A DNA stretch of 64,000 nucleotides from Megalobrama amblycephala (taxonomy: Eukaryota > Chordata > Actinopteri > Cypriniformes > Xenocyprididae), in the NCBI RefSeq assembly GCF_018812025.1, contig NC_063061.1, positions 144,501 to 208,500 on the forward strand, given 5' to 3'. Positions 37,456 through 49,588 of this stretch are shown here, piece by piece. Made by a program: the position numbers and the translations under genes. Each line of letters begins with the position of its first letter. Position 1 is the stretch's first letter. A model generated the notes under the pieces. The model worked only from the letters and a program-made list of their open reading frames with translations. It was not told the origin of the DNA and did not search any database.

Positions 37456-39093
37456 CATTTACTGTTTTGTAATTAGTTCACACTGCATTTTTTTTCTAAT
37501 AAATTGTACTCAGTACTACACGTTATTCCATTTCATTGGTTGTTTCTGTCAATTTTACACGTTGAAACAATTATATCTCACTTAAATGGTAAGAGAGCAA
37601 GTTGGAAGTGAGGGACAAGGTACACCAATATCCACAAAAGTGGGGAAAAAATGGAAACTTTCATCATTGTAAAGATTGAAGGAAAAACTTGCTGACAAAA
37701 GGACAGTTCATACAAAAGGTAAACCTGACCTAAAAAATACACATACACTCTGGGGGAAAAAAGGGCAAAAATAGCAAAACATTAAGCTTTTAGTCTTAAT
37801 CACAAATCATTGGCTTCAAGCAGTTAATGAGTAGTTTAAAAAAAAAAAGTATTCCCTTTTAGTTTGAGTTTAATGTCAGACCATGGGGCTGATTAAGGTG
37901 GTCAGGGGCCCCTAGACTGCTCTTTGTGTGAGGCCCCCCTTAATCATTATGCTTTACTGGAAAAATGTATTTAGTGCCATACATGTTCCACACGCAAATA
38001 AGGTTAACTGGCACAGGCGCCTCCATGTCATGCAGTGAGCGCGCTTTCCACACAAACATGTATATGCACCTAAAGGCCTGTAGCAAAGAATTTACACTAA
38101 CAAGAAGCAACAGTCAATAGAACGTTCCATTGCAACAGCCCTGCATTTCCGCCATTTTGGGGTGAAAGCGTGTCGACAGTCCACTAGTTTCTATGGCAAT
38201 ATCAGCTGCTTTGTTAAAACAAAACGCACATTAAAGCTGAAATCAAACTTTAATGATGACAACACAGAATAAAATACTATCACTAGTGATCATCAAATCC
38301 TTTTTGCAGTTTATTTTACACACTTTGTGTTTAAGTCTTCCACTTTTTCACAAAACCTTTGCTCTCTAGAAACCCAGTCAGTTTGGGTTAAAATTCTTTA
38401 AAAGGCTTATAAACACTGAATTAATACCAACATATGAAATTAAATTAAGGACATGCATAAAAAAAAACTGGGAATGTTGGACGATAAATATATGAACATA
38501 ACAGCTTGATTTTGCAGTGTTGTCTAATGTCCGTTAAAGCAAAAGTGTCCAAAAGTGTGAATTATGCGATAACAGACACAGCAATGCATCATGTATTATA
38601 AGATCGTTATGTTTAGTGATCCATTAAAACGTACAATATAGCCTATTTATATTTAAATTCAGACCTAGTGATATATTATTATTATTACTCCACTAGGTCT
38701 GAAATATATTGTTCGCTGCAAATATGATGATCTTAAATTTATTAATTATTAATTTACTATTAATAAATGTGTAAAGTTTCATAAAGGCTAACTACATTAC
38801 CACTGAATGGTTGGATTCCACAACTGGTAAAATAAAACATATATAAGACAATACAACATTTACTGTAGGAGCCATACAATTTACTGGTGACATTAAAAAA
38901 CCTTTAAAAACTTGTTCTATTGTGCTTCTGATTTGGCAGTGAAATTTGCCGATTTTGGGTGCGTAAAATGTGAAAGATTCTATGGTCCAGTTAGTATTTT
39001 CAGCCCATAATGGTGGCTGCGCTACCGGAGCGCCATCTAGTGGTGGTTACCCAAAAATTATCAGAGTGTCACCTCTTGGGTTCTATAATCTTT
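37456..39093. other. Non-genic region
   Basis: AT-rich sequence with no recognised gene. A GGGGCCCCTAGACTGC motif at about 37900 and a related GGGGCCTCTAGGCTGC at 40540 might be ends of an older element, but I could not confirm inverted repeats. Confidence 0.4.
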
Positions 39094-39985
39094 GCCTGTA
39101 CACACCGGGACGAATATCACGCGCGATTATCATCGACATTTAACGCCTCGTGACTAAACAAAGGGCACCAATGTGAGTGTGCACACCAACGCAAAAAATG
39201 GCAGGCGTAAAAGCGCCCTTTTTTAAAAAATGCCTCGGATTCATTTTTCTGGTTTGACGCGCCATGTTAAAAACTGGCAGACCAATGAGATTTGCACTTT
39301 TGTTCACGTGCCTGGAGATGCTGAAGTTACAGCAAAACACGACTTGGTGGTGCTCAAGCACAAAACGGTCTTGCTGAGCACACATTGATACCAAGACGAT
39401 GAAGAGGAAGTAAGTAGACAAGGAAGACCCCTACAAACTATCCCTGCGTCTCCCTAGCTTCCTAGGTTGTGTATCAGTAAACCGTGTAAATGAATGTGGC
39501 TGACTTCCTGATCAGTGCCCTGACTACTGAACTAGGGAGCTGATGAGATGCACGCTATGGGTGCTCTGCCACTTCTTGGCCACACCAATAGATGTGTATA
39601 ATTTCTGTATTTTTACTGTTTTTTTTCTTTTACATTCAAGAAATATAGTTGAGAATGTCTTTCATAAATGTTTTTTTTTTGCACTACCGTTCACTTGCAC
39701 TACTGTCATTGTGACTTATTTGCACTACCGTTTCTGACTACCATCTCTCATGTCATATATATATGGCATTTTATATCTGCATTTTTATCTTCTTTAACTT
39801 TATTAATATCATAAATATGTTTATTTGCACTACCGTTAAGTACAAGCGCCACATACTGTCAGGGAGTGAATTTGAACGTTCACCCTGCGCATCGCCAGTG
39901 AAAATCGATTGGGTATGAACACAAAAAACGTCTCGAAAAATGCTGGCGATAAACACGAGCGATATTCGTCCCAGTGTGTACAGGC
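39094..39985. mobile_element. Non-autonomous DNA element with 25-bp inverted ends
   Basis: Ends GCCTGTACACACCGGGACGA and its near-perfect complement at 39961-39985, with subterminal CGAATATC...CGCG also inverted. 892 bp, no transposase; target duplication unclear. Confidence 0.7.
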
Positions 39986-41299
39986 CTTAATAATAGCGCA
40001 TATTTATCTAGAACAAGGCTAACACTAGCGGACTTGAAAATTTGCTACTACTTACATGTTTCAAGTGATAAGCCGTATTTGAGGTCGATGAATGATAGGC
40101 GAATGTTTGGATTTCCTGTCGTTAACGATCTCTCCCTCATCTTCGCTACTTCATTTTGAGGTATCCAATGCCTTGAAGTATCAAGCCAATTTTTTTGTTT
40201 TTTGTTTTCAGTAGGCCTATATCTTGTTCACGTTGTTCTTTTAACCTTTGTATTTTCCATTTTTTTTGTAATTTCTTTCAGACATTTTGCCGCTGTGCCG
40301 TCTAACAATAGCAGTGACGTAAATTTAATGATTGACATGATTTGATCAGCAGCTGACTGGACAGATTTGACCCAAAGGTCACATCTATCCAATCACCTGT
40401 TTATTTTTTTTTATGTTTCTAATGGGCCAACGAGGGTCTTTTTTTGTTTGCGATGAAGTAAATTTAAAATAATAAAAAAAAATTGTCTGGCCCATAATAA
40501 AAAATAATCTGGCCAATCCGGTTCCCCCACACACTTGGGGCCTCTAGGCTGCAGCCTAAGCAATATTTTAAGAGATTTAACCTGGAAGGTCTACAACTGA
40601 TGTCTGTCTTTCACCATTGTAGTAACGCTGCATTAATGAGCATCTGGGGCAAAGACAAAGTCATCAAACATGTCTTCTAGCTAAGGATTTTTGGGGTCAA
40701 TCACCGATTATGATCACTGGAAGATACAAGCGTATACTTGTTTGTGTTCAACACGATTGCCAAAAGCAGTTTTTCAGCTATGGTTTTAGGAAACATTTGG
40801 ACAATATTCATGTTCCTAGTTCAGTTTTTGAAAAGTTTCCATCATCACCCATGATAAAGCGATGACACAGCAATGCATACTTTATAAATGCATGTTTGCT
40901 TGCTTCCAATTAAAGAGACTTTATTAGTCTGACGCATTAGTCTGAACCTGGAAGCCCAATCTGCAGCCTATTCCAATCTGGATAATGGTTAATGGCATGA
41001 TGTTGGTCTGATGTAGATATGGGGGGAGTTAAGGGGGATGTTGCATCTACTGCCTCCTCCCGTGGCCATGTTTATGAGGAATTATTGAAAGTGATAACCT
41101 GAGCCACATGGCTAGACTCCATCTAGACTTGTCGCTGGATGAGATCAGGCGTGCTGAGAGAGGGATGGCCGTAAGACTGTTTGGGTGGATTGGGCCACAT
41201 AATAACACTGGAACCAGACTAACTCCCTAATGAACAGACTCCCCCCTCAGGGTTTGGGAGGGCATACATACATTTCATACAATTTCTCTTTGGGGGCAT
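39986..41299. other. Non-genic region
   Basis: No gene, RNA gene or clear repeat seen. Confidence 0.4.
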
Positions 41300-41523
41300 A
41301 AAGGGTTAGTTCACCCAAACATACAAATTCAGTCATTATTTACTCACCTTCATGCTGTTCAATCGCTGTTTTGTTTTTTTTGTTTTTTTGATTACAAAAG
41401 GTGATTTTGGTCAAGTTTGTCCTGCTGGTTTCTCTTCATATAACTGACTTCCAGAATCTTCATGAAGCTTCATTATTTGAAGCTGTATGAAGAGAAACCA
41501 GCAGAACAAACTTGACCAAAATG

Positions 41524-42062
41524 TCTTTTGGTCTTTGTCTAGTTGCTCTGGCTCTGGACTTACTGAGGATGAAGAGACCACAGCAACATCTAAGCGAGAT
41601 GACAGAGACAGTAAAGTCAGCAGTCCTCCGTGCTTATGAAATTGTTCCCAAAGCCTATAGACAGCAATTTAGAAATAACAAGAAAAGCAGTAGTCAAACA
41701 TTTGTGGAATTTGCACGTGAGAAAAGTATAATATTTGATAAGTGGTGTGCTGCGTGTCAAGTAAATGATTTCAGTTCATTAAGGGAATTGTTGCTACTAG
41801 AGGAGTTTAAATCCATTTTGCCTGAAGGAGTTGTAGTTTATTTGAATGAACAGAAGGTGTCATCTGTGTCTCCAGCAGCCGAGCTAGCAGATGCATTTGT
41901 GTGAATGTGTTTGCATCTGTGTGCACCAAAAAGAGTTTGTCTGGCATGCCTCCTCAGTCACAGCCCTCTCGCCCAAAACCCAGTTCACAATCACCTAAAA
42001 GTGATCGTGAATGTTTTTACTGCCATAAGAAGGACCGTGTTATTGCGGACTGTCTTGCTCTA
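41524..42062 (+). pseudogene. Retrotransposon gag fragment with SCAN-type domain and knuckle
   Basis: Codons 41524-41904 encode KSAVLRAYEIVPKAYRQQFR, SQTFVEFAREKSIIFDKWC, LRELLLLEEFKSILPEGVV and YLNEQKVSS, the helix pattern of the SCAN domain in Gmr1-like gypsy gag proteins. A stop at 41902 is followed by a shifted frame with a CCHC-like knuckle (CFYCHKKDRVIADC at 42011-42052). The 5' end is cut by a hairpin at about 41512. No pol sequence follows. A proline/serine-rich open stretch to 42635 has no recognised domain. Confidence 0.75.
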
Positions 42063-42716
42063 GTCACAGGCTTTGTAAAAGTTGGGGTGCACCCTTCACT
42101 ACCTGCTAGGTGATGGTTAGGTGAGGTCATTCTTATACTTGGAAATGGACAGTATGACTGTCTTCCTCACCAGATGACCCTCAACCTTGCGGCTCCACCG
42201 GGTTCCCTCGTCCCACCGGCTCCCCTTTGGTCAGTCGTCACTCTACTTCCACCATGGACTTCAGGGCCATCCGCTGCACTCCGTCCATCCACCCTTATGG
42301 CTGCAGCAGGTTCCTCCTTCCTTTCAGCTTCCCCTCCCTCCTCAGTCACACTGGCATCACCACAGTCCTCGGGTAGGCTACTCACCTGGCTCTCCAGTGC
42401 CAGCGATGTTGCTCAGCTCCATTGGCCCTCCGTCTGCGCCTATTTATCTTCTGGCCTCGTCTCTGTAGGTCGTCCCCCAGATGTCGGCAGCCATGTGTAC
42501 AACATCATGGCTCCTCCCTTCTTCGACTTTGCCATGGGCTGTCAGCACTGCAGAGCTCTGAGTCAGTGCCATCAGGCTCCATCCATCTTCGCTGCCAGGG
42601 TTTCATCATCCACCCATCACCATCCCTTCGACTAGTGGCGTAGCGCAAATCCGCAGAGGAGTTACGTCACAATATTAGAAATCTTTCCGTTTTAAATCAA
42701 GGCGGCAAGCCAATGG

Positions 42717-43007
42717 TGTTACGTTAGCTGGTATACTAAGCACACAACGAGGAGATCGAGTCAGAATAAGTCTTTACTTGGAAGGAAACAGGAATCCACA
42801 GGAACATACACCAACATAGTACAAACAATACCGGACAACACAAGACTAGAAACACAGGGTATATATACACGGGATAACAAGGAGGGTGATTGGGAACAGC
42901 TGGGTGTGATGATGGTGGTGATCAGTTGCCATGGTGACTAACTGGTGGCGGGAAATGGAACAACAACAAGTCCAACAATGAGTCCAGAACAGAGTGCACA
43001 TGTAACA
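42717..43007 (-). mobile_element. Solo LTR
   Basis: 291 bp beginning TGTTACG and ending TGTAACA, flanked by a perfect 5-bp duplication AATGG (42712-42716 and 43008-43012). Read on the minus strand it has CACCCAGCTG and a TATATATA box, like the LTRs of elements A and B. Left by LTR-LTR recombination; its internal region is absent from the window. Confidence 0.85.
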
Positions 43008-43465
43008 AATGGATATCACAGAATCAATAATTTTCATTATAGGCCTATAAGTAATTGTATAATAGACCTAAAAAAAAATGTAAAAACATTTTCAAAGAGG
43101 AGCTAATAGCCTAATCTTTTATTACCCTCACCTTTTGCGGGGCACATTTATTATAATATTAATTTAATAATAAAAGTAACCTAATAGTAATAATAATAGA
43201 CTAGAAGAATGTAACAGGCTAACATTACTTGGAAATGCCAAACCCTCATAATATTGCCAATATTTGATGCAATATCGCTGGCTATCATCGATACATGATC
43301 ATTGACCGCATTATGTTCCGTTTGATTTTGTTCATGGACTTTTAGTTTGTAATTCTCTAGTTCCTGGTTTCCTTTGTCTTATTTTCCCACGACTCCTTTG
43401 TTTATACAATTACTTAGTTTATTAGCTAGTTTGGTTTGATTAATTACCTTATTTGTGTCTATACT

Positions 43466-44133
43466 TTCTTTCTTCAGTCGAAAAGAAATTAAGGTTTTTG
43501 ATGAAAACATTCCAGGATTTTTCTCCTTATAGTGGACTTCACTGGACTCCAAACGGTTAAAGGTCAAATTTACAGTTTCAGTGCCGCTTCAAAGAGCTTT
43601 AAACGATACCAGACGAGGAATAAGGGTCTTATCTAGTGAAACAATCTGTCATTTTTGAAAAAAATAAGTAAATGTATATGCTTCATAAACACAAGTGATC
43701 GCCTTGCACGTGCTTTCGCTTTCTGTATTCTTCAAAAAGCTTATGCTGTATGTCCTACGCCTTCCCTATTCAACTTATGGAAAAAACGGAATTGGCGCCA
43801 CGTTTGGTCCGTAAGTAGAATAGGGAAGGTGTAGGACATACAGCGTAAGCTTTTTGAAGAATATGGAAATGCGGTTTTGGTGGAAGCACTTGGAAGGCAA
43901 TCATTTGTTTATATAAAACATATACATTACATTTTTTTTCCGAAATGACAGACCGTTTCTCTAGATAAGATTCTTATTCCTCATCTGGTATCGATTAAAG
44001 CTCTTTGAAGCTGCACTGATACTGTAATTTTGACTTTCAACCGTTTGGTGCCCATTGAAGTCCACTATAAGGAGAATAATCCTGGAATGTTTTCATCAAA
44101 AACCTTAATTTCTTTTTGACTGAAGAAAGAAAG
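43466..44133. repeat. Long inverted repeat (palindrome)
   Basis: Two arms of about 320 bp meet near 43790. Examples: AAGCTTATGCTGTATGTCCT (43738) against AGGACATACAGCGTAAGCTT (43832); AAACATTCCAGGATT (43504) against AATCCTGGAATGTTT. Arms are diverged by several percent. No gene. Confidence 0.85.
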
Positions 44134-44433
44134 ACATGAACATCTTTGATGACATGGGGGTGAGTAAATTATCAGGAAAATGTTATTTGAAAGTGGACTA
44201 ATCCTTTAAGTTCCTGTTTTTCATCTGTTCAGTCTCCGGTCATGTTTACAATTAGAGTCTGTTATACTACCTTGCTGGATTGCTGCAGATTATTAAACTT
44301 GCGTTGGAACTTCAGTAAACTGTCTCTTCGCCTCTCTGACTACACAAACCTGTGACACACAGGAGTGCTTTGCAAGCATTTCCCTTTTTTAACCAAAAAC
44401 ATGTGAGAGACATGATAAAATTTTTGACTACAG

Positions 44434-44675
44434 GGGGACTTTAAGGGAGAAGTATATTTTCAGAAAATCCTCAATGAATGTTTCAGTTTTGTTCTTGTAT
44501 TTTGGGTGCTGTTTCATATCACTGGTGGGAATTACAGTATTTGGCACAGTCCCGCTGCAACTGTGTCTCCAATTCACATCAGTGTGTTGAAGTTTAAGAT
44601 CATCTTCAGTGGAAGAACATGGCAGGACAACAGAACCACCACCAATAACAGCTTTTACTGTGACCTGCAGAGACA
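44434..44675 (-). pseudogene. Truncated Ig V-set exon
   Basis: Acceptor TTTTTTCAG then VSLQVTVKAVIGG, SVVLPCSSTE, NWRHSCSG, KYKNKTETFIEDF; the first Cys and the Trp are kept. The exon breaks off at FSLK, before the second Cys, where a common repeat end (AAAGTCCCCCTGTAGTC) begins. Paralogue of the exon at 49.6 kb. Confidence 0.82.
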
Positions 44676-44692
44676 CTGAAAAAATTACTGTG

Positions 44693-44905
44693 TAACATAC
44701 TGCTCAGAGACTCGAAGGTTGAGGATCCAAATGCAGTTTATTGAAGGGTAAACCACACTCAAGGTAAAAAAACAGGCAAAGGGTCAAAATACACAAAAAG
44801 GCAGTCCAAACAGACAAGGCAGGAACACACAGACAATTGCAGAGTTACACGTACAGTACTTCGCAGGGAAAGGATGAGTGAACCAGGCTTATATAGGCAG
44901 AGTTA
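44693..44905 (-). repeat. Possible LTR fragment
   Basis: Read on the minus strand it has a TATATAA box followed about 30 nt later by CTGCGAAGTAC, close to the LTR of element B, and ends GTATGTTACA. The other end and any target duplication are not identified. Confidence 0.4.
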
Positions 44906-46122
44906 ACAAGTTGTAAATTATTGCAGTACATTTTTACAGGAAAATACCATTGCAGGCTTTCTACTTCAAAATTTCATTTAATTCAATGTTTTACTTGCCA
45001 TTACTTTGTAAAGAATTGTAAAATTTACTAGCAATTTCTGAGGGAAATTTTTTTCTACACAATTGTTTTTCAATGTAGTGTGGTTTTGTCTGACATATTG
45101 TGGTATGTTACATTTTAAACTGTTTGTGACTGTAAGTGTAGATGAAATAAAATAAAACAAAACAGAATTTGGGTAAGCTAAATCATCTTTTTATATCTTG
45201 TTAATTATAAAAAGCACAAGCTAATTAGGAAAACTATTAATGCAGCAAAAAGGAAGTATTGGAGATTACTGTATTAAAACTGTAAGATTTCAGATATTTG
45301 GGTTGTGATTAAGATGTCTCCTAGATCCAGTCAATGTTATATTCCTACTTCCCTTTGAATTCTATATAGATGTCCGTCCATCTCCCCTTGTTCCCACAGG
45401 GTTTCCATGATTGTGTTTGCTTCTGTTTTGCTGATTTGTCAGTATCTAAGTAGAAAAAAAAAAGTTTCACTTTTCTTAAGTTTAAAAAAAAAAAATAATA
45501 ATTAACTAATTTCTAATTTCACTCCTCTGTGGCAAACAAAACATGAAGAAAAAACACTTGTAGTACAGAATTTAAGGCAGCAACATATTAACATGAATGT
45601 CAGCAAAAAAAAAAAAAAAAAGTTCCTTTTTCAGTGCTTCAAGATCTCATTCTGTTATACAATAAGAACAAGCAGTGCACATTGTATTGTGTCAATTTAT
45701 TATAGAACAGGAAGATAACAGTGTAATGCTAGTTTCACACTGCAAGCGTGGGTGAGGCATGATAAGCAGCAGAAAATGTGATTAATCATGATGTTCAGCT
45801 CAGTATTCTGATGTGAACACTTGTTAACATGGGTGCTGTAAAAAACATGCTGCTCAGATGCTGCTGGCGCTTGAGATACAACAGGCTTAACAGTATTTTA
45901 CACCAGAAAGAAACAGTGAAAGCTGTAAAAAAAAAAAAGAGCTAGAGGTCTTATTTCTAGGAACATATGAAACAGGCTACTAAAAATAGGCATACAGGTA
46001 TCAGTACTATCTCATGCCCCATTACAGTGGAATTATTTTCTGCTGTTGATTCTGCAACAAAAGTTAAGAAAAAAAAAATATTACAACACTGTGATAAAGA
46101 AAACAGATCTGTCTATCATTTA
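44906..46122. other. Non-genic region
   Basis: AT-rich, several poly-A runs. No gene or defined repeat recognised. Confidence 0.4.
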
Positions 46123-46774
46123 TTATGGAGCTGGTAATATGACAATATGATCTCATTTGATTTATCTAAATTTGAATTATAGAATTATATATTGAATTTT
46201 TTAAATGTTTAAAAAAAAAAAATTGAATTAATTTTTTGAATCCTGGACATTTGATATTTAACATAACTGATTTTTTTTATGGCATGATTTTCTACAGATT
46301 AGTTTTTTGTTCTGAATTCTTATACTGCAAATATTGCAAACACAGCTTCAAGTTTTCAACATTAAGAACAAATTTGAAACACCAAGTTCAATATTCTAAA
46401 ATCGTATCAACTTCCGGGTTCCACAGGGAAAAGTAGAGGATCTCAGAAAAGTCGAACGTTGCATTTTGGCCAATTACAGAGTAATAAACATTTATCTCTG
46501 GGAGTCTCTGCTACGCCTATTTGTTTTAGTATAAAGTATATTTAGTATGGAAGTGATTTGCATGCGTAACAGTCACACATAACTCTATGATTGCTATATT
46601 TCTGCTGCATTTATCAAAGTTAGATGTTAGCCTATTTCACTCGCTGGTGTTTTGAGCTCAAGAACATCACAAATGATCATTCAGATGTGTGTAACATAGT
46701 AGGCGATGATTGACATATGATTTATTTCCTCTCAATATCATGCAAATTGTAGGCTTATTAAATTAAATTAATAG

Positions 46775-47885
46775 TTCTTGGACCTATTTTGTTCATTCTC
46801 TACATGTTACCCCTCGGCAAAGTCATCAGTCGTTTGGGAATTTCTTTCCATTGTTACGCTGATGATACACAATTATACATCAAAACTGACACTCATTCAT
46901 CATCTTCATCGTCTTCATCTTCATCAACAATTCTATCCACAGTCACTGCCTGTTTGGAGGAAATAAGGGCATGGATGAATCATAACTTTCTCCAGCTGAA
47001 TAGTTCAAAGACAGAAGCTATCCTCATTGGTTCCCCTCATCAGATCAGATCATCTTCCATAACCTGTATTACATTCTCTGGCCAGGACATTCCCCTATCA
47101 TCATTAGTCACCAATCTTGGTGTCAAGTTTGATCCTCATTTAACCTTTGAGGCGCACATTAAACATCTTTTCTCCACCTCAGGAATATAGCCAGTCTCCG
47201 CCCCACACTTACCCTACATGATGCTGAGAAACGCATTCACGCCTTTGTCTCCTCAAGATTGGACTATTGTAACGCTCTTCTCATTGGGATTCCTAGCAAG
47301 AGCATCCAGAAACTCCAGCACATACAAAACTGTGCCGCTAGGATCCTGATGAGAGTGCGTAAATATGAACACATCACACCAATTCTTCGAGCCTTGCATT
47401 GGCTTCCTTTTTCTGCCGGGATTGAGTATAAAGTCTCCCTTCTCACACATCAGTGCATCCATGGCAATGCCTCCAGTTACCTTCAAGAACTCCTAACTCC
47501 ACAGACTTCAGCACGTTCCCTCCACTCCACAAATACCCACCGGCTCCGTCCCCCTATGACTAAGTCCCGCACAATTGGGGACAGAGCCTTCTGTGCCGCG
47601 ACCCCTCGGCTCTGGAATGCTCTTCCTGAACACTTGAGGGCTCCACAAACGACAAATGGTTTTAAAAAGGACTTAAAAACTTATCTTTTAAAAAAGTTTT
47701 TCAATGTTTAAAACTTTCTTCATGTTTCATTTTGTTAGTTTTAGTTGGCAGTTGATTTTTAACTTAATTCCTAGATTGTTTTAATTGTTTTTTTGTTTTA
47801 TTTTATTCTGCTTCTATTGTAGCACTTTGAGATTTTCTTTAAAATGTAAAGTGCTTTATAAATAAAATGCATTATTATTATTTAT
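46775..47885 (+). mobile_element. 5'-truncated L2-type LINE, 3' end of ORF2
   Basis: Starts within reverse transcriptase ([13 protein letters not shown]), then the YADDTQLYI catalytic motif, the [11 protein letters not shown] and [11 protein letters not shown] blocks, and after a frameshift near 47190 the conserved C-terminus (SRLDYCNALLIGIPSKSI, ILRALHWLPF, GDRAFCAATPRLWNALP) to TAA at 47711. The 3' tail ends in ATTATT repeats. Defective. Confidence 0.9.
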
Positions 47886-48518
47886 TATTAAATCAGAAGG
47901 GATAAGTGTCTGTGACCAATTAAAAATACCATGGTAGCCTATTCATGATCACATCCCACCGCTTCTGTGAACGGAGAAAAAACAGACTAAATTAACCTAT
48001 AAGAGGAATAGGCCTAAACAAACATAGGCTATTACAAAAAAGCACAGTGTTTTGTTTTTTATTTGTAAGTGTTAACAAATAAACGTAAACGCAAGCTTTA
48101 AAGTTTCCAATGATGATATGTTTTCTGTATGACTGACCATAAATGACAGGCTATTGTTAGCCAATTAGGGAAAAAATCCAAGTGATCGCGCCGGCGCCTC
48201 ACGCGTGTACAGTACACACAACATATCAATTGTATTGCTAAATTGATATCGCAGCCTGTTCATCAAAAAAATGCAATCGACCAAACATATAAAAAGTTAC
48301 ACTGCTCAATTTAAATAGTCCGTTATCTGAGGAGTTCAGCGTGACCACCATCTCACTATGCTGTTATGCAAAGCACATTTTTGCTCACGTGAAGGATGCT
48401 ATTTTACAAGGATATTGAACAAGAGTGGAGTACAAAAACTTGTTTACATTATTAAGTAATAGTTAGCCTACATCTTGAATAATATGCAAACATTTGGATT
48501 AGAGCTGAATGAGAGACA

Positions 48519-48591
48519 GTGGCGACCAGGGCGGGCGAGAGCCGTGAGGGAACGGCATTCCCTCACGGCTCTCACCCGCCCTGGTTGCCAC
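48519..48591. repeat. Short GC-rich perfect hairpin
   Basis: Arms of 34 bp (48519-48552 and 48558-48591), GTGGCGACCAGGGCGGGCGA and onward, complementary with about two mismatches and a 5-nt loop. Far more GC-rich than its surroundings. May be a MITE reduced to its terminal repeats. Confidence 0.8.
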
Positions 48592-49588
48592 AGAGACCTA
48601 AAGCCCAATTTTGGTTTACAGTGCAGTAGAGCCTCACTGATCTGACAACTCCACAGATGAAGCAGAATCATTTTACTGTGCAGTCTTAAAATTGTTCATT
48701 GGTTCAATGGCCCACTGCTTTTTATGTTTTATTTATTTAATTATTTTGTGGCACATGGCACTGTCTGCATGAACACGACAGTCATCCAATTGTGTTTGTG
48801 GGGTTTGTTGGAGTTTGAAGTGGGAATTAACCTTTAAATTACTTAATAAGCCTACAATTTGCATGATATTGAGAGGAAATAAATCACACCTGCTATGTTA
48901 CACATATCTGAATGATCATTTGTGATGTTCTTGAGCTCAAAACACCAACGAGTGAAATAGCCTAACATCTAGCTTTGATAAATGCAGCAGAAATATAGTA
49001 ATTATAGAGTTATGTGTGACTGTCATGCATTCTAATCACTTCCATAGTAAATATACTTTACTAAAACAAAAAGGTGTAGCAGAGACTCCCGGAGATAAAT
49101 GTCTCACATGCTGAGAATCATTGCTACTCTGTAATTGGCCAAAATGCGATGTTCGACTCTTCCGAGATCCTCTACTCTTCCCTGTGGAACCCGTAAGTTG
49201 GGCCTCTGACCTACTTTCAGTACGATCTGAATTTCTGTGTTTTGAATTTTAGAATATTGAATTGTGTTTCGAATTTGTTCTTCATGTTGAAAACTTGAAG
49301 CTTTTAAAGAAGGGAATATGTGCAGTCAAACAATTCAGAACAAAAAAAATACACAGTTTAAAAAATACATTGCCATCAAAAATTCAATTTTGTTAAATAT
49401 TAAATGTCCAGGATTCAAGTATAAAAAAATTCCAATTCAAAACTATATAAATCTTAATATTCAATTCTGTTAAATGACACTTTTCTATAATTCAAATGTA
49501 CATAATTCAAATTCAAATCATATTGTCATATATCAGCTCCATAATTTTTATTTAAAACCTCAAACATGAATTAACTATTTTAACTCAC

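Larger units (their letters stand above)
41300..44209. repeat. Composite block between AAAGGGTTAGTTCACCC ends
   Basis: Left end AAGGGTTAGTTCACCCAAAC, right end the diverged complement (GTGGACTAATCCTTTAAG), both followed inwards by TTTACTCACC-type sequence. This is a frequent cyprinid terminus. Between them lie a short hairpin (41395-41520), a gag fragment, a solo LTR and a long palindrome. I cannot tell whether this is one element with nested insertions or ends of two. Confidence 0.45.
46123..49548. mobile_element. Foldback DNA element with nested L2 LINE
   Basis: Inverted arms of about 650-700 bp at 46123-46770 and 48835-49548, sharing ends with ATTATGGAGCTG and long blocks such as GGGTTCCACAGGGAA and CATCACAAATGATCATTCAGA. 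Identity is around 80-85% by eye, so it is old. An L2 fragment and a small GC-rich hairpin lie between the arms. Nothing resembling a transposase is seen. It directly abuts the 3' side of the intact Ig V exon. Confidence 0.75.

Noticed and set aside
39140..39421. 93-codon minus frame
   Set aside because: Falls within the 39094-39985 inverted-repeat element and has no transposase or other domain.
42174..42635. 153-codon proline/serine-rich frame after the SCAN gag fragment
   Set aside because: Several overlapping frames are open, none shows a domain; compositional openness is the simpler explanation.
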